Shown: positions 34,512 to 42,352 of the stretch, one piece after another
How positions within the stretch are numbered: the stretch's first letter is position 1
Layout of the letters: each line of letters opens with the position of its first letter
Assembly: GCA_042862465.1 (NCBI GenBank)
Contig: JASTVH010000003.1
Location: forward strand, 186,001-250,000
DNA from: JASTVH01 sp042862465
GTDB lineage: Bacteria > Pseudomonadota > Gammaproteobacteria > Pseudomonadales > Oleiphilaceae
Direction of reading: 5' to 3'
Length of the DNA: 64,000 bases
Program-made: the position numbers and the translations under genes
The notes under the pieces: model-generated
Seen by the model: only the letters and a program-made list of their open reading frames with translations
What the model was told of the DNA's origin: nothing
The model's database searches: none

Positions 34512-35717
34512 ATGTCTTTTCGCAACCGGGTATTGACCCTCTTTGTTCTGGCCGGGCTCGCGGCCTGTACCGCCACCATCGCACCGGACTGGGTGCGCTG
34601 GTATGGCCACGGTACGGCTGCCGAGTCACGCACCCACTGGGTGGGCGGCATGGCCGAGGATTCCTACGGCAATCTGGTGATCGTCAGCTCCACCATCGGT
34701 TCCCTCGAATCCCACATCTTCGACGCCCTGGTGGTGAAGTACACCGCAAACGGCGAGCGCCTCTGGGCCCGGGATTTCGATCTCGCCACCCAGGGTGAGC
34801 GTAGTGACGAGCGTCCCCATGCCGTAAAGGTTGGCGCGGATGACGCCATCTACGTGGGCGGGCAGAGCTATCGGGTGGTCGATGGCCTGGGCAAGCCCGT
34901 GGCCTTTCTGATGAAACTGTCCCCGGACGGTTCGCTGCTGTGGAAGCACTACCTGACCGAGAACGAGGACGTGCGCGATATTCTGCTGCGTAACGGCCAA
35001 CTGGTCGTCACCGGTAAGACCACGCAGGTCTTTGGCCGCGACGGGCAACGTCAGCAACTGATCCGGCACGATGGATTCCGCGGCTGGGCTCTGGCTGAAG
35101 ATGCGCAGGGTGACATGCTGGTGGCCGGCAGTCAGCAGCTGGCGAAGTTCGACGCCGCCGGCGCCCTGGTCTGGAAGCGCCCGCTCAACAGCGGCTACAG
35201 CCATCAGGCCAGCCTGGCTGTCAGCCCCAATGGTGAAATCTCCGTGGCGTCCGCCCAGTCCGGCACGGGTTCGGCGGTTGTGGAACGCTTTACGCCGGAA
35301 GGCCAGTCCCTGTGGGTGCGGACCTTTGCACCGGTGAGCAAGAGCAATGGGTTGCCGGGGCCGGCGTTGATTGCCGAGGACGGTCGTGGAGATCTCTATC
35401 TGGCAGCGTCCCATATCGACGATCGTCGTCTGGTGAAGCTCAGTGCCAGCGGCCGGATCTACTGGAATACCACCCGCGGCAGCGGCATCGTTCAGGAGAT
35501 TGCCCCGACCGATACGGGCGGCCTGCTGGTCGTCGGCGGCGGTCACAATGAAAAGCTGGATGCAGACGGCAAGGTGATGGGTGAATCGCAGGTGCAGCAA
35601 TACGTGCAGGAAACCACCGGCGAACTCCTGCGCCAGGGCGACAAACTGTTTGTGGCCTACAGCGCCCGCGACGAGGACAGCTTCAAGATCCACCTGTCGC
35701 GGTACACCGACCAGTAA
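34512..35717 (+). CDS. lipoprotein with predicted beta-propeller repeats
   Basis: 401 aa. Signal peptide with lipobox LAAC (Cys19), then repeated strands such as KVGADDAIYVGGQSY, ALAEDAQGDMLVAGSQQL, LAVSPNGEISVASAQS and LIAEDGRGDLYLAASH, the PQQ/SBBP-like propeller style. Membrane-anchored, probably outer membrane. No function can be assigned. A good ribosome site (TAAGGAG) precedes the ATG. Confidence 0.78.
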   Translation: MSFRNRVLTLFVLAGLAACTATIAPDWVRWYGHGTAAESRTHWVGGMAEDSYGNLVIVSSTIGSLESHIFDALVVKYTANGERLWARDFDLATQGERSDERPHAVKVGADDAIYVGGQSYRVVDGLGKPVAFLMKLSPDGSLLWKHYLTENEDVRDILLRNGQLVVTGKTTQVFGRDGQRQQLIRHDGFRGWALAEDAQGDMLVAGSQQLAKFDAAGALVWKRPLNSGYSHQASLAVSPNGEISVASAQSGTGSAVVERFTPEGQSLWVRTFAPVSKSNGLPGPALIAEDGRGDLYLAASHIDDRRLVKLSASGRIYWNTTRGSGIVQEIAPTDTGGLLVVGGGHNEKLDADGKVMGESQVQQYVQETTGELLRQGDKLFVAYSARDEDSFKIHLSRYTDQ

Positions 35718-35731
35718 ATGCTGGCAAATGG

Positions 35732-35764
35732 GAAAGCGTCGGGCGCCAGACGACCGACGCTTTC
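35732..35764. terminator. bidirectional terminator hairpin
   Basis: Arms GAAAGCGTCGG and CCGACGCTTTC (11 bp, perfect) with an 11-nt loop, between the convergent genes ending at 35717 and 35769. Short T-stretches flank both sides, so it can serve both directions. Confidence 0.75.
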
Positions 35765-35768
35765 AATA

Positions 35769-36041
35769 TCACTCCCGCCAGAACGGCTTGTGAGCCTCCT
35801 GTGCCAGCGTTCCCCGCGGCACCCCAATATCCCGCTCTACCGCGTCCGTGTTCATCTCGTACAACTGCACCCGTAATCGGTGCCGTTGCACCTGACGTTC
35901 CAGCCAGCGCTTGAGCACCGCCTTAATCCGCTGACGCAGCACCCTGAAGCGAGCCGACCGTTGCACGGGAGCCTCCCGCGCAGGCTCGTCCAGCGGCGGT
36001 ATGAACACCGTTTCCTGATTCGACTGAATGACCTTACGCAT
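35769..36041 (-). CDS. DUF1127-like small basic protein
   Basis: 90 aa, strongly basic middle (RVLRQRIKAVLKRWLERQVQ), C-terminus VQLYEMNTDAVERDIGVPRG with the L..M....RDIG pattern of DUF1127 proteins, which are often stress-responsive RNA-interacting or regulatory proteins in alphaproteobacteria. Divergent from the lysR gene, so the LysR may control it. The family match is weak. Confidence 0.55.
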   Translation of the reverse strand: MRKVIQSNQETVFIPPLDEPAREAPVQRSARFRVLRQRIKAVLKRWLERQVQRHRLRVQLYEMNTDAVERDIGVPRGTLAQEAHKPFWRE

Positions 36042-36148
36042 GGTTCTGTCTTCCTGTAAATTGAATGGAGGCTAGCCGTTGATTTTTATTAAACGCGTGT
36101 AGTGGCAGGGCGTATATCAGTGTTTTGGAAATGGGGTGTTCGTAAAAC

Positions 36149-37096
36149 ATGAACATAAAGCTGGACAAGCTGCGCTCATTCGTCCTGGTGGCGGAGGAGA
36201 AAAACCTCACCCGTGCTGCCCACCGGCGCCACACCACGCCCTCGGCGGTCAGCGAACACCTGCGTCAGCTGGAGGAAGAGCTTGGCGTGGTGCTGTTCGA
36301 ACGTACCCGCAAGGGCATGACGTTGACCGATGCCGGCGCACAGATTCTGGTGCCGGCCCAACGGGCGCTGGCGCAGATTGGTGAAATCGGCGAGCTGGCA
36401 CGGAGCCTGCGTTCTCGAACCGTCGTGCCTCTGGTCGTCGGCTTGAACGCCCCGCCCGAGCAGCTGAAGGTCGATCACCTCCTGCAGGCCACCGCCCGGC
36501 ATCTGCCGGAGGTGTCCCTGGAGCTGCGGACCAGTGTGTCGCACCTGATCCAGCAGCAGGTGGCCCGGGGCGAACTGGACCTGGGTTTCGTCTACGGCGA
36601 CTGGCCCAATGCACAGCTGGAGCACCTTCCCCTGGCGGAAATCCAGGTCAGCGTAGTGGGGCCGGCCGGCCACCCGCTCAGGGCTCTGCCTACGGACCCG
36701 GCGGCCATTCGAGAACTCCCCTGGATCTGGCCCTCCGATGCCTGCCCCTTTTCATCCATGATGGAGGCGTACCTGGGCGGCAGCCGTGCCGGCGCCAACA
36801 TCGTCGCGACCTCGGATGATGAGCACAGCACCCTGGCCATGATTCGGGCCGGGATGGGGTATGGGCTGGTGGAACGGAGTCTGGCCAGTCAGAGCGCGTT
36901 GCAGGGCGCCACGGTCTGTTACGAGGCACCATACTTCGGCATCAACCTGAACCTGGTGGTTCGCAAGGATCGAATGGAAAGGTTGGCCATCATGCGGTTT
37001 GTGGAGCTGGTACGGCAAAGCTGGAGCACAGAGGCAGCCTCACCGTTAGAGCGGGGAGATCGGGCACCGGTAGGGGAGACGCAGGCGCGGGTTTGA
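36149..37096 (+). CDS. LysR-family transcriptional regulator
   Basis: 315 aa. N-terminal winged helix-turn-helix (FVLVAEEKNLTRAAHRRHTT, then SAVSEHLRQLEEELGVVLF) and a C-terminal effector-binding domain (about 90-300) with GLNAPPEQLKVDHL and LDLGFVYGDWPNA. Divergent from the DUF1127-like gene with 107 bp between starts, the usual LysR arrangement. No clear ribosome site; a T-N11-A operator was not pinpointed. Confidence 0.92.
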   Translation: MNIKLDKLRSFVLVAEEKNLTRAAHRRHTTPSAVSEHLRQLEEELGVVLFERTRKGMTLTDAGAQILVPAQRALAQIGEIGELARSLRSRTVVPLVVGLNAPPEQLKVDHLLQATARHLPEVSLELRTSVSHLIQQQVARGELDLGFVYGDWPNAQLEHLPLAEIQVSVVGPAGHPLRALPTDPAAIRELPWIWPSDACPFSSMMEAYLGGSRAGANIVATSDDEHSTLAMIRAGMGYGLVERSLASQSALQGATVCYEAPYFGINLNLVVRKDRMERLAIMRFVELVRQSWSTEAASPLERGDRAPVGETQARV

Positions 37097-37108
37097 AGCC
37101 CGCGCCTG
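37082..37108. terminator. terminator hairpin overlapping the lysR 3' end
   Basis: Arms CAGGCGCGGG and CCCGCGCCTG (10 bp perfect) with loop TTTGAAG that contains the lysR TGA, followed by ATTTGGATT. It lies between convergent lysR and chemoreceptor genes and can serve both. Confidence 0.7.
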
Positions 37109-37123
37109 ATTTGGATTCGGATT

Positions 37124-38356
37124 TTAACTGGAATAGGCGTACTGTGCCGGCGCAAAACCGTCGGCCGATTCCTCCCTTGGCGCAGAGGCTTTGGCCTTAC
37201 GCGAGAGGTTGAGGTCGTCCAGTTCGTCGTTGAGCTGGCTTGCCAGGGTATTAACCTTTTCCATATCCAGCTTGTTGTCTTCTGAAAGTTCCACCGCCTG
37301 CTGGCTGGTGGCTGCCAGTTCCGCCACGTTGGCGGAAATATCCTCGGAAACCGCCCTTTGCTGTTCTACCGCGCTGGCGACAGACGTGATTCGCTCGGCG
37401 ATCATCTGGAATGTGTGCAGGACGTTCTCGATAGACTCTGACGAGGTGGTCGCCTGGTTGGAGGCGCTTTTTGCCAGCTCTTCTGCCTGATCCGAAATCT
37501 CTGCGGCGGATCGAATCTGCCCGGACAGCTCCGACGTCATGTTGGTGATCTCCGTGGCGGATTCCTGGGTCCGCTTGGCCAGTTGTCGGACTTCGTCCGC
37601 GACGACCGCAAAACCGCGACCGTATTCACCGGCCCGGGCAGCTTCGATGGCAGCATTCAGGGCCAGCAGGTTGGTCTGCTCGGCGACACCGGTGATCACC
37701 TCCAGGAAATGGTCGATGTTCTTGGCGCTGGCTTCCACCTTGTCGAACATTGCGGCGGACTGCTCCACGGCTGCCACCAGGCGCTGCAGCTTCTCGTTCA
37801 TATCCCCCAGGGATTCCCGCGATTGCTGAGAGGATTCGCTGGCTTGCTCGGACTGCCCTGAAATGGCCTGTACGTCCTCGGATACGGACGCAACAGTGTT
37901 GGTCATTTCCTCCATGGCCGTAGCGATGCTGTCGATCTTCTCGTTTTGCCGATCGATGATCCGGGCGCTCTTTTCCGCTTTGTTGGAACTGCGCTCGGAC
38001 ACGTCATCCAGGGTTTCGGCGGCTTTATCGACGCTGCGAATGATGCGGCGCAGACGTTCGGCGGCCTTGTTGAGGCTTTGGTTGATCTCTGCGAATTCGT
38101 CATTACCGCTGTCGTCGATGCGTGCGGTCAGGTCGCCATTGGCGAGGGCTTTGGCAAAGGCTTTGCCCTGGCTCATGCCCTTGTTCAGGCGATGATTCAG
38201 CAAGGCCCCGAAAATCAGGGTATCCACCACGACGGCGAGGCCCAGAGAAACATTGAATAACGTTGCTTCGTTCGCCACGAATACGAACAGCCCCATAAAC
38301 ACCAGCAGGAGGACGGCATTAGCCATGGTGAGCGCACGGATAGACAGTGATGACAT
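37124..38356 (-). CDS. methyl-accepting chemotaxis protein
   Basis: 410 aa chemoreceptor lacking a large periplasmic sensor: two transmembrane helices within the first 55 residues, a HAMP-like segment (LNKGMSQGKAFAKALANGDLT), then a cytoplasmic signalling domain with hairpin tip EVITGVAEQTNLLALNAAIEAARAGEYGRGFAVVADEVRQLA. The ATG at 38356 is preceded by AAAGGAAC. No che genes are adjacent. The signal sensed is unknown. Confidence 0.93.
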   Translation of the reverse strand: MSSLSIRALTMANAVLLLVFMGLFVFVANEATLFNVSLGLAVVVDTLIFGALLNHRLNKGMSQGKAFAKALANGDLTARIDDSGNDEFAEINQSLNKAAERLRRIIRSVDKAAETLDDVSERSSNKAEKSARIIDRQNEKIDSIATAMEEMTNTVASVSEDVQAISGQSEQASESSQQSRESLGDMNEKLQRLVAAVEQSAAMFDKVEASAKNIDHFLEVITGVAEQTNLLALNAAIEAARAGEYGRGFAVVADEVRQLAKRTQESATEITNMTSELSGQIRSAAEISDQAEELAKSASNQATTSSESIENVLHTFQMIAERITSVASAVEQQRAVSEDISANVAELAATSQQAVELSEDNKLDMEKVNTLASQLNDELDDLNLSRKAKASAPREESADGFAPAQYAYSS

Positions 38357-38606
38357 CTGTGTTGTTCCTTTCATGTTTTACGGTTAACCCGCCGAGTGTA
38401 GTCGTTTTGGATATGCCGACTTGTAAAATATGCAAATTTTTGCATTCTAATATGTTTCTGGTTGTAAACTTTGGGCGGTTTCCAAAGCCGTTTTTCCATG
38501 TGGCGGAGGTTGGCGGCAGGAATTGGCGTGACTATAGCGGGAAAACGGGCTCGAAGTGTTGTCGGAAGGAACCCGGAGAAGGGTGAGCTGAGGAATGGGC
38601 TGAAAC

Positions 38607-38640
38607 GAGGCCGACAGCAAATGCCAGGGGCGTCGGCCTC
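38607..38640. terminator. hairpin downstream of the 91-aa protein gene
   Basis: Arms GAGGCCGAC (38607-38615) and GTCGGCCTC (38632-38640), 9 bp perfect with a 16-nt loop, just below the stop at 38649 on the minus strand. Weak T-run, so the terminator call is tentative. Confidence 0.5.
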
Positions 38641-38648
38641 TGGAGCGA

Positions 38649-38924
38649 TTAACCGTTGGCCGCCATGTGATTGCGGGTAATGCGATAGGGCAAGACGGAG
38701 CGGACCGCCTGCAATTGCCGTCGTACCGATTGATCGTCCGAGTCTTCGGCGTATTGCAGCAGTTGTTCGAGCTCTTCCAGGGTGCGATAACGCAAGCGCT
38801 GCCGGCTCTGGCCGAGGATGACAAGGCTCAGACGCTGCAGGTTAAACAGCTGATCCTGTCGGAAATTCAGTCGCCCGTCCTGTTCCACCGTCCACTGTCC
38901 AGCGCCCTTCTCGAAGATGATCAT
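38649..38924 (-). CDS. 91-aa conserved protein, paralogue 1, unknown
   Basis: MIIFEKGAGQWTVEQDGRLN at the N-terminus, then FRQDQLFNLQRLSLVILG, LEELEQLLQYAED and AVRSVLPYRIT. About half its positions match the gene at 40446-40721, which has the same length. Soluble, mixed alpha/beta. No known family recognised. The start at 38924 was chosen over 38987 because it aligns with the paralogue. It flanks the MBL-fold gene together with its paralogue. Confidence 0.75.
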   Translation of the reverse strand: MIIFEKGAGQWTVEQDGRLNFRQDQLFNLQRLSLVILGQSRQRLRYRTLEELEQLLQYAEDSDDQSVRRQLQAVRSVLPYRITRNHMAANG

Positions 38925-39137
38925 AGCGGTCCCCGTTTCGTTCTCTCGTTTTTTTGACCGGATGGCCCGCCACCGGCGAACCTGCAATACAGCATAGTCC
39001 TAATCAGGGTCACTGATGTTACGAGCGGTATGTTCAGGTGGCTTTTTGTGCAAAGGGGATTTGCGTCACCTTTCCGGGAATTTCCGTCCAGCGAGAAAGC
39101 AAGGTTGCGTGGAGGGCAGGGCATGCCCGGGGTGGCA

Positions 39138-39159
39138 GGCGACGCCTGCTGGCGTCGCC
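39138..39159. terminator. strong hairpin downstream of the MBL-fold gene
   Basis: GGCGACGCC and GGCGTCGCC with loop TGCT, 9 perfect GC-rich pairs, about 35 bp past the minus-strand stop at 39194. No clear U-tract; terminator or RNA-end stabiliser. Confidence 0.5.
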
Positions 39160-39193
39160 CGGGGGGGTAAAAAGCGGCAGGCTGCTGGAGCGC

Positions 39194-40156
39194 TTACATC
39201 TCCCCCTCGTAGTTGCTCGGGATATATTCATACCCGTCTTGATCTTCCAGCAGGTGCCCCAGGCCAGGAAATGACAGGTGTGCGCCGCCCAGCAGGTATT
39301 CCTGCTGCTGGATCTCGTCGAAGACCTCTTCGCGACTCTTCACCGCCTGCTCGGGGGTGCTGTCGAACTGAATCGCGATGTCCGGTTGCGGAAACTGAAC
39401 CGCGCCCACATGAATCAGGTCACCAATCAGGATCATCGTCTCGTCCTGGCTTTGAACCTTGTAGACGCTGTGACCGGACGTGTGGCCCTTGGCAGCCATG
39501 GCGGTGATGCCGGAAGCCAGTTCCTCATTGCCGGTGAAGGGCTTGAACTGGCCCGCTTCAACGTACGGGTTGAGGGAAGCCATGGCGCCCTTGAAGAAGC
39601 CTTTGGACTCCTCGTCGGCGGCTTCCAGGTTGTCCTCGTTAAGCCAGTAGTCCGCATCCTGCTTGTTGGCGCGCACCGTGGCATTGGGGAAGACGATTTT
39701 GCCCTCCGACACCAAGCCGCCAACGTGGTCCGGATGCATGTGGGTAATGTAGATCTCGTCCACCTGCCCGGGTTCATAGCCCGAAGCCTTGAGGTGATCC
39801 ACCAGGTTGCCGAGGGTCGGGCCAAACAGGCTGCCGGCACCGGTATCGACCAGCACCAGTTTTTCGCCGGTATTGATCAGGTAGCTGTTCACCGAGGTCG
39901 GCAGGGGGACTGACAGGAAGTGCTTGTCCAGCACCTCGCGGACATGATCTTTCGTGGTGTTGAGCAACAGGTCGTCTACCTGCAGGCCCACGGTGCCATC
40001 AGACAGGGCGGTCACCTCAAAATCGCCCAACATCGTGCGGTAATAGCCCGGTGCCTGTTTCTTTACCATGGGCGCTTCGGCATGTACCGCCCCTGCCAGC
40101 ACCAAGCCGCCAAGCAAGCCTCCCACGATTCTGATCGCGCTCTTCTTCACGCTCAT
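39194..40156 (-). CDS. periplasmic MBL-fold metallo-hydrolase
   Basis: 320 aa. Signal peptide (GGLLGGLVLAGAVHAEA). Metallo-beta-lactamase-fold ligands: THMHPDHVGG (HxHxDH), KGHTSGHSV, IGDLIHVG (Asp) and GGAHLSFPG (His). Related proteins include AHL lactonase-like and alkylsulfatase-like hydrolases; the specific substrate is not visible. Sits between the two 91-aa paralogue genes, all on the minus strand, but with 250-300 bp gaps, so probably separate transcripts. Confidence 0.9.
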   Translation of the reverse strand: MSVKKSAIRIVGGLLGGLVLAGAVHAEAPMVKKQAPGYYRTMLGDFEVTALSDGTVGLQVDDLLLNTTKDHVREVLDKHFLSVPLPTSVNSYLINTGEKLVLVDTGAGSLFGPTLGNLVDHLKASGYEPGQVDEIYITHMHPDHVGGLVSEGKIVFPNATVRANKQDADYWLNEDNLEAADEESKGFFKGAMASLNPYVEAGQFKPFTGNEELASGITAMAAKGHTSGHSVYKVQSQDETMILIGDLIHVGAVQFPQPDIAIQFDSTPEQAVKSREEVFDEIQQQEYLLGGAHLSFPGLGHLLEDQDGYEYIPSNYEGEM

Positions 40157-40341
40157 CCGTTATTCCTCTGTTTGAATGCCAGGTTCCATCTTTGCCTGAT
40201 GGATTCTCTCAGAGAGAAAGGTTCGAAGACAGAGAGGAATTGGACCAGTGTGAGGGGTGTAAGAACGATGAAGACCGGGAATGCTGCAGCGCTTCGGCCG
40301 CAGCCTACCCGTATGCTCGCAGGTGCAGGCGCGAATGGCAC

Positions 40342-40385
40342 AGCCCCTCCCTGACCATAGACGACCTACGGTAGGCGGAGGGGCT
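40342..40385. repeat. nested inverted repeat downstream of 91-aa paralogue 2
   Basis: Outer arms AGCCCCTCC (40342-40350) and GGAGGGGCT (40377-40385) enclose the palindrome CCTACGGTAGG (40365-40375). It lies below the minus-strand stop at 40446 and may end that transcript, though no T-run follows. Confidence 0.55.
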
Positions 40386-40445
40386 CAACTGATGCCTTGG
40401 GGTGCGGTGTTCTTCTGATAACACCGGAACAGGTTCAGGGCGTGG

Positions 40446-40721
40446 CTACACCGCTGCCGCCATGGCGCCAGAGGTGATGCGGTAGGGCAAAACGGCACGG
40501 ACGGCTTTCAGCTGTTCTGTGACCGCGGCGTTGTCCTGCCCTTCGGCGAAGGCCAGGAGCTGCTCCAGATCCTCGACCGAGCCGTAACGGAAGCGTCGGC
40601 CACAGGTGCCCATAACCACAAGATTCAATCGGTGCAGGTTAAACAGTTGATCGGGGCGGTAGGTGAGTTGTCCGTTGCGTTCCACATGGTGTTGCTCGGC
40701 CGCTTTCTCAAACAAGATCAT
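40446..40721 (-). CDS. 91-aa conserved protein, paralogue 2, unknown
   Basis: MILFEKAAEQHHVERNGQLT, RPDQLFNLHRLNLVVMG, VEDLEQLLAFAEGQD and AVRAVLPYRITSG. Same length and motif order as the gene at 38649-38924, so a duplication. The shared core is MI[IL]FEK, DQLFNL.RL.LV..G, ELEQLL and AVR.VLPYRI. No characterised family recognised. Predicted soluble; conserved Arg/Leu spacing suggests a small dimer. Confidence 0.75.
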   Translation of the reverse strand: MILFEKAAEQHHVERNGQLTYRPDQLFNLHRLNLVVMGTCGRRFRYGSVEDLEQLLAFAEGQDNAAVTEQLKAVRAVLPYRITSGAMAAAV

Positions 40722-40902
40722 TATTATGGCTCCTTACCCTTCTTCGGGGCTTGCTGGCGTGCTTGAGTACGACTATAGAGCCAAAGCCATGTAACGGATG
40801 TTACATGGCGTATCTTGAGGTGGCGTTGTGTATGAACGCGAATTGGGTCACTAAGCTATTGTGATGGCCGTGGCTAAAACAGCAGCCTGTTGCGCATGGC
40901 CA

Positions 40903-41778
40903 TCAGTTTGACGGCCTCCCCAAAATCACCAGCCCAATGCCCGCCAGGATGGCCGCGCTGGTGATCACAAAGCGCAGCGTCAAAGGCTCACCGAGGAAGA
41001 CCAGTCCTCCCGTCGTCGCGATGACCGGTACGCTCAGTTGAACGCTGGCGGCTTTGGCCGCTTTCAGCAGGGGCACGACGCTGTACCAGATGGCGTAGCC
41101 GACGGCCGAGGTCAGGGTGCCGGAAACAATGGCATAGGTGGCGCCGAGAGGGTCCCAGTGGAAGTGACCGAGCATGATCAGGCTCAACGCCAACGTCATG
41201 GGGACGGTCCGCATGAAATTGCCCGCCGTGGTGGCCAGCGGTTTGGGGGTGCCGCGCCCCCACAGGGAATAGAAACCCCAGGCGACCCCCGAAGCCAGCA
41301 TCAGTAGGGCGGAGCCCAGCGGAGGTGCCTGAATGCCCGGCAGCACCAGGCCGATCAGGCCGGCAAACGCCAGCGCGAAGCCCGCGCCCTGTGTCGCAGA
41401 GGGGCGATCACCTTCCAGCCAGCCTGTGATCACCATGGTCATCTGCACCGCGCCGAATAGCAGGATGGCGCCGGTGCCGGTGCTCAATCCGATGTAGGCA
41501 AAGGACAGGCAGGCCGCATAAACGAACAAAGCGACTGCAGAACGCCAGTGGCCCGCCCGGGGGTGCCTGTCACGTTGCCACTGCAGCAGAAACCAGAGCA
41601 TCAGCGCGCCGGAAATCAGCCGCAGCGCGGTGAAGCTCGCCGGATCCAGGTCGGTCTCCTTCAATGCCGCCCGGCACAGCACGGAGTTGCCCGCAAAGGC
41701 CACCATGGTGAGGGTGGTCAGAACAGTAAGTCGAACAAGCGACACGGGCGGCTTCCTCCCTGGAATGAGTCCGGACAC
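40903..41778 (-). CDS. EamA/DMT-family transporter
   Basis: 291 aa, ten predicted helices in two EamA repeats. MVAFAGNSVLCRAALKE and FTALRLISGALML open the first repeat; GVAWGFYSLWGRG and YAIWYSVVPLLKAAKAASVQ mark the second. Drug/metabolite superfamily members export amino acids or small metabolites; substrate unknown. It sits upstream of tmRNA on the opposite side of a 100-bp gap. Confidence 0.88.
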   Translation of the reverse strand: MSGLIPGRKPPVSLVRLTVLTTLTMVAFAGNSVLCRAALKETDLDPASFTALRLISGALMLWFLLQWQRDRHPRAGHWRSAVALFVYAACLSFAYIGLSTGTGAILLFGAVQMTMVITGWLEGDRPSATQGAGFALAFAGLIGLVLPGIQAPPLGSALLMLASGVAWGFYSLWGRGTPKPLATTAGNFMRTVPMTLALSLIMLGHFHWDPLGATYAIVSGTLTSAVGYAIWYSVVPLLKAAKAASVQLSVPVIATTGGLVFLGEPLTLRFVITSAAILAGIGLVILGRPSN

Positions 41779-41888
41779 CGCAGTTGCGGTGACGAGTTGT
41801 GTGGACCGGTTTGGTTATAGTGCCCGGCTGGACCCAGTCAGAGGAAGGCTTAAGTCCGGGAGATGAGGAAGGGGTGCGGGCCGGAACG

Positions 41889-41916
41889 AAAAAAGCCCCT
41901 GAAATCAGGGGCTTTT
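41889..41916 (-). terminator. ssrA intrinsic terminator
   Basis: Minus strand AAAAGCCCCTGA then TTTCAGGGGCTTTTTT: an 8-bp GC stem followed by a T-run, 12 nt beyond the tmRNA CCA end. Confidence 0.9.
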
Positions 41917-41927
41917 ATTCGGGAATC

Positions 41928-42287
41928 TGGTGGAGACGGCGGGAATCGAACCCGCGTCCGCCGGTGATTCACCTTTGGCTCTACATGCTTAGGGTCCCTC
42001 TATTGATTTAACACTAAACGGCCCGAGGGTCAGGGCGTTTAATGCGAGTTCCTAAGTTTTAGCTGTCACGCATGGAACCCTACGTGACAGCGTAGCTTGT
42101 TAAGCTATGACGTTCTGAAAGTCTGGGGAACAAGCACCCCAGTCAGAACGGCGCTCGCAGCTTACGCTGCGAGTGCGTAAGAGTCGTCGTTTGCGACTAT
42201 TTTAACTGCAGATGGTTTTACGAGAGGTCTGCAACTCTCGGCATGCACCTCAGGTTTCACTACCGGCGTCGAAGCCATGTCGTCCCC
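41928..42287 (-). ncRNA. ssrA: transfer-messenger RNA
   Basis: Rescues stalled ribosomes with SmpB. The 3' tRNA-like half reads GGACGCGGGTTCGATTCCCG and ends TCTCCACCA; the 5' end begins GGGGACGACATGGCTTCGAC. The conserved AATAGTCGCAAACGACGA holds the resume codon. The tag frame (42194 to 42162) encodes ANDDSYALAA followed by TAA; E. coli is ANDENYALAA. Length about 360 nt with the CCA encoded. smpB lies 1.8 kb away. Confidence 0.97.
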
Positions 42288-42297
42288 GAGTTCGCTT

Positions 42298-42327
42298 AGT
42301 ATATGGGGGCGCTTTGCCTGTATTCAA
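42298..42327 (-). promoter_or_regulatory. ssrA promoter
   Basis: Minus-strand TTGAAT (42322-42327), 18-nt spacer, TATACT (42298-42303), about 11 nt before the mature tmRNA 5' end. Confidence 0.7.
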
Positions 42328-42352
42328 GCTCGGCGCTCCCAAAATACGTTAA

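Noticed and set aside
41928..41970. tRNA gene
   Set aside because: The tRNA-like 3' end belongs to tmRNA; the rest of the molecule matches ssrA.
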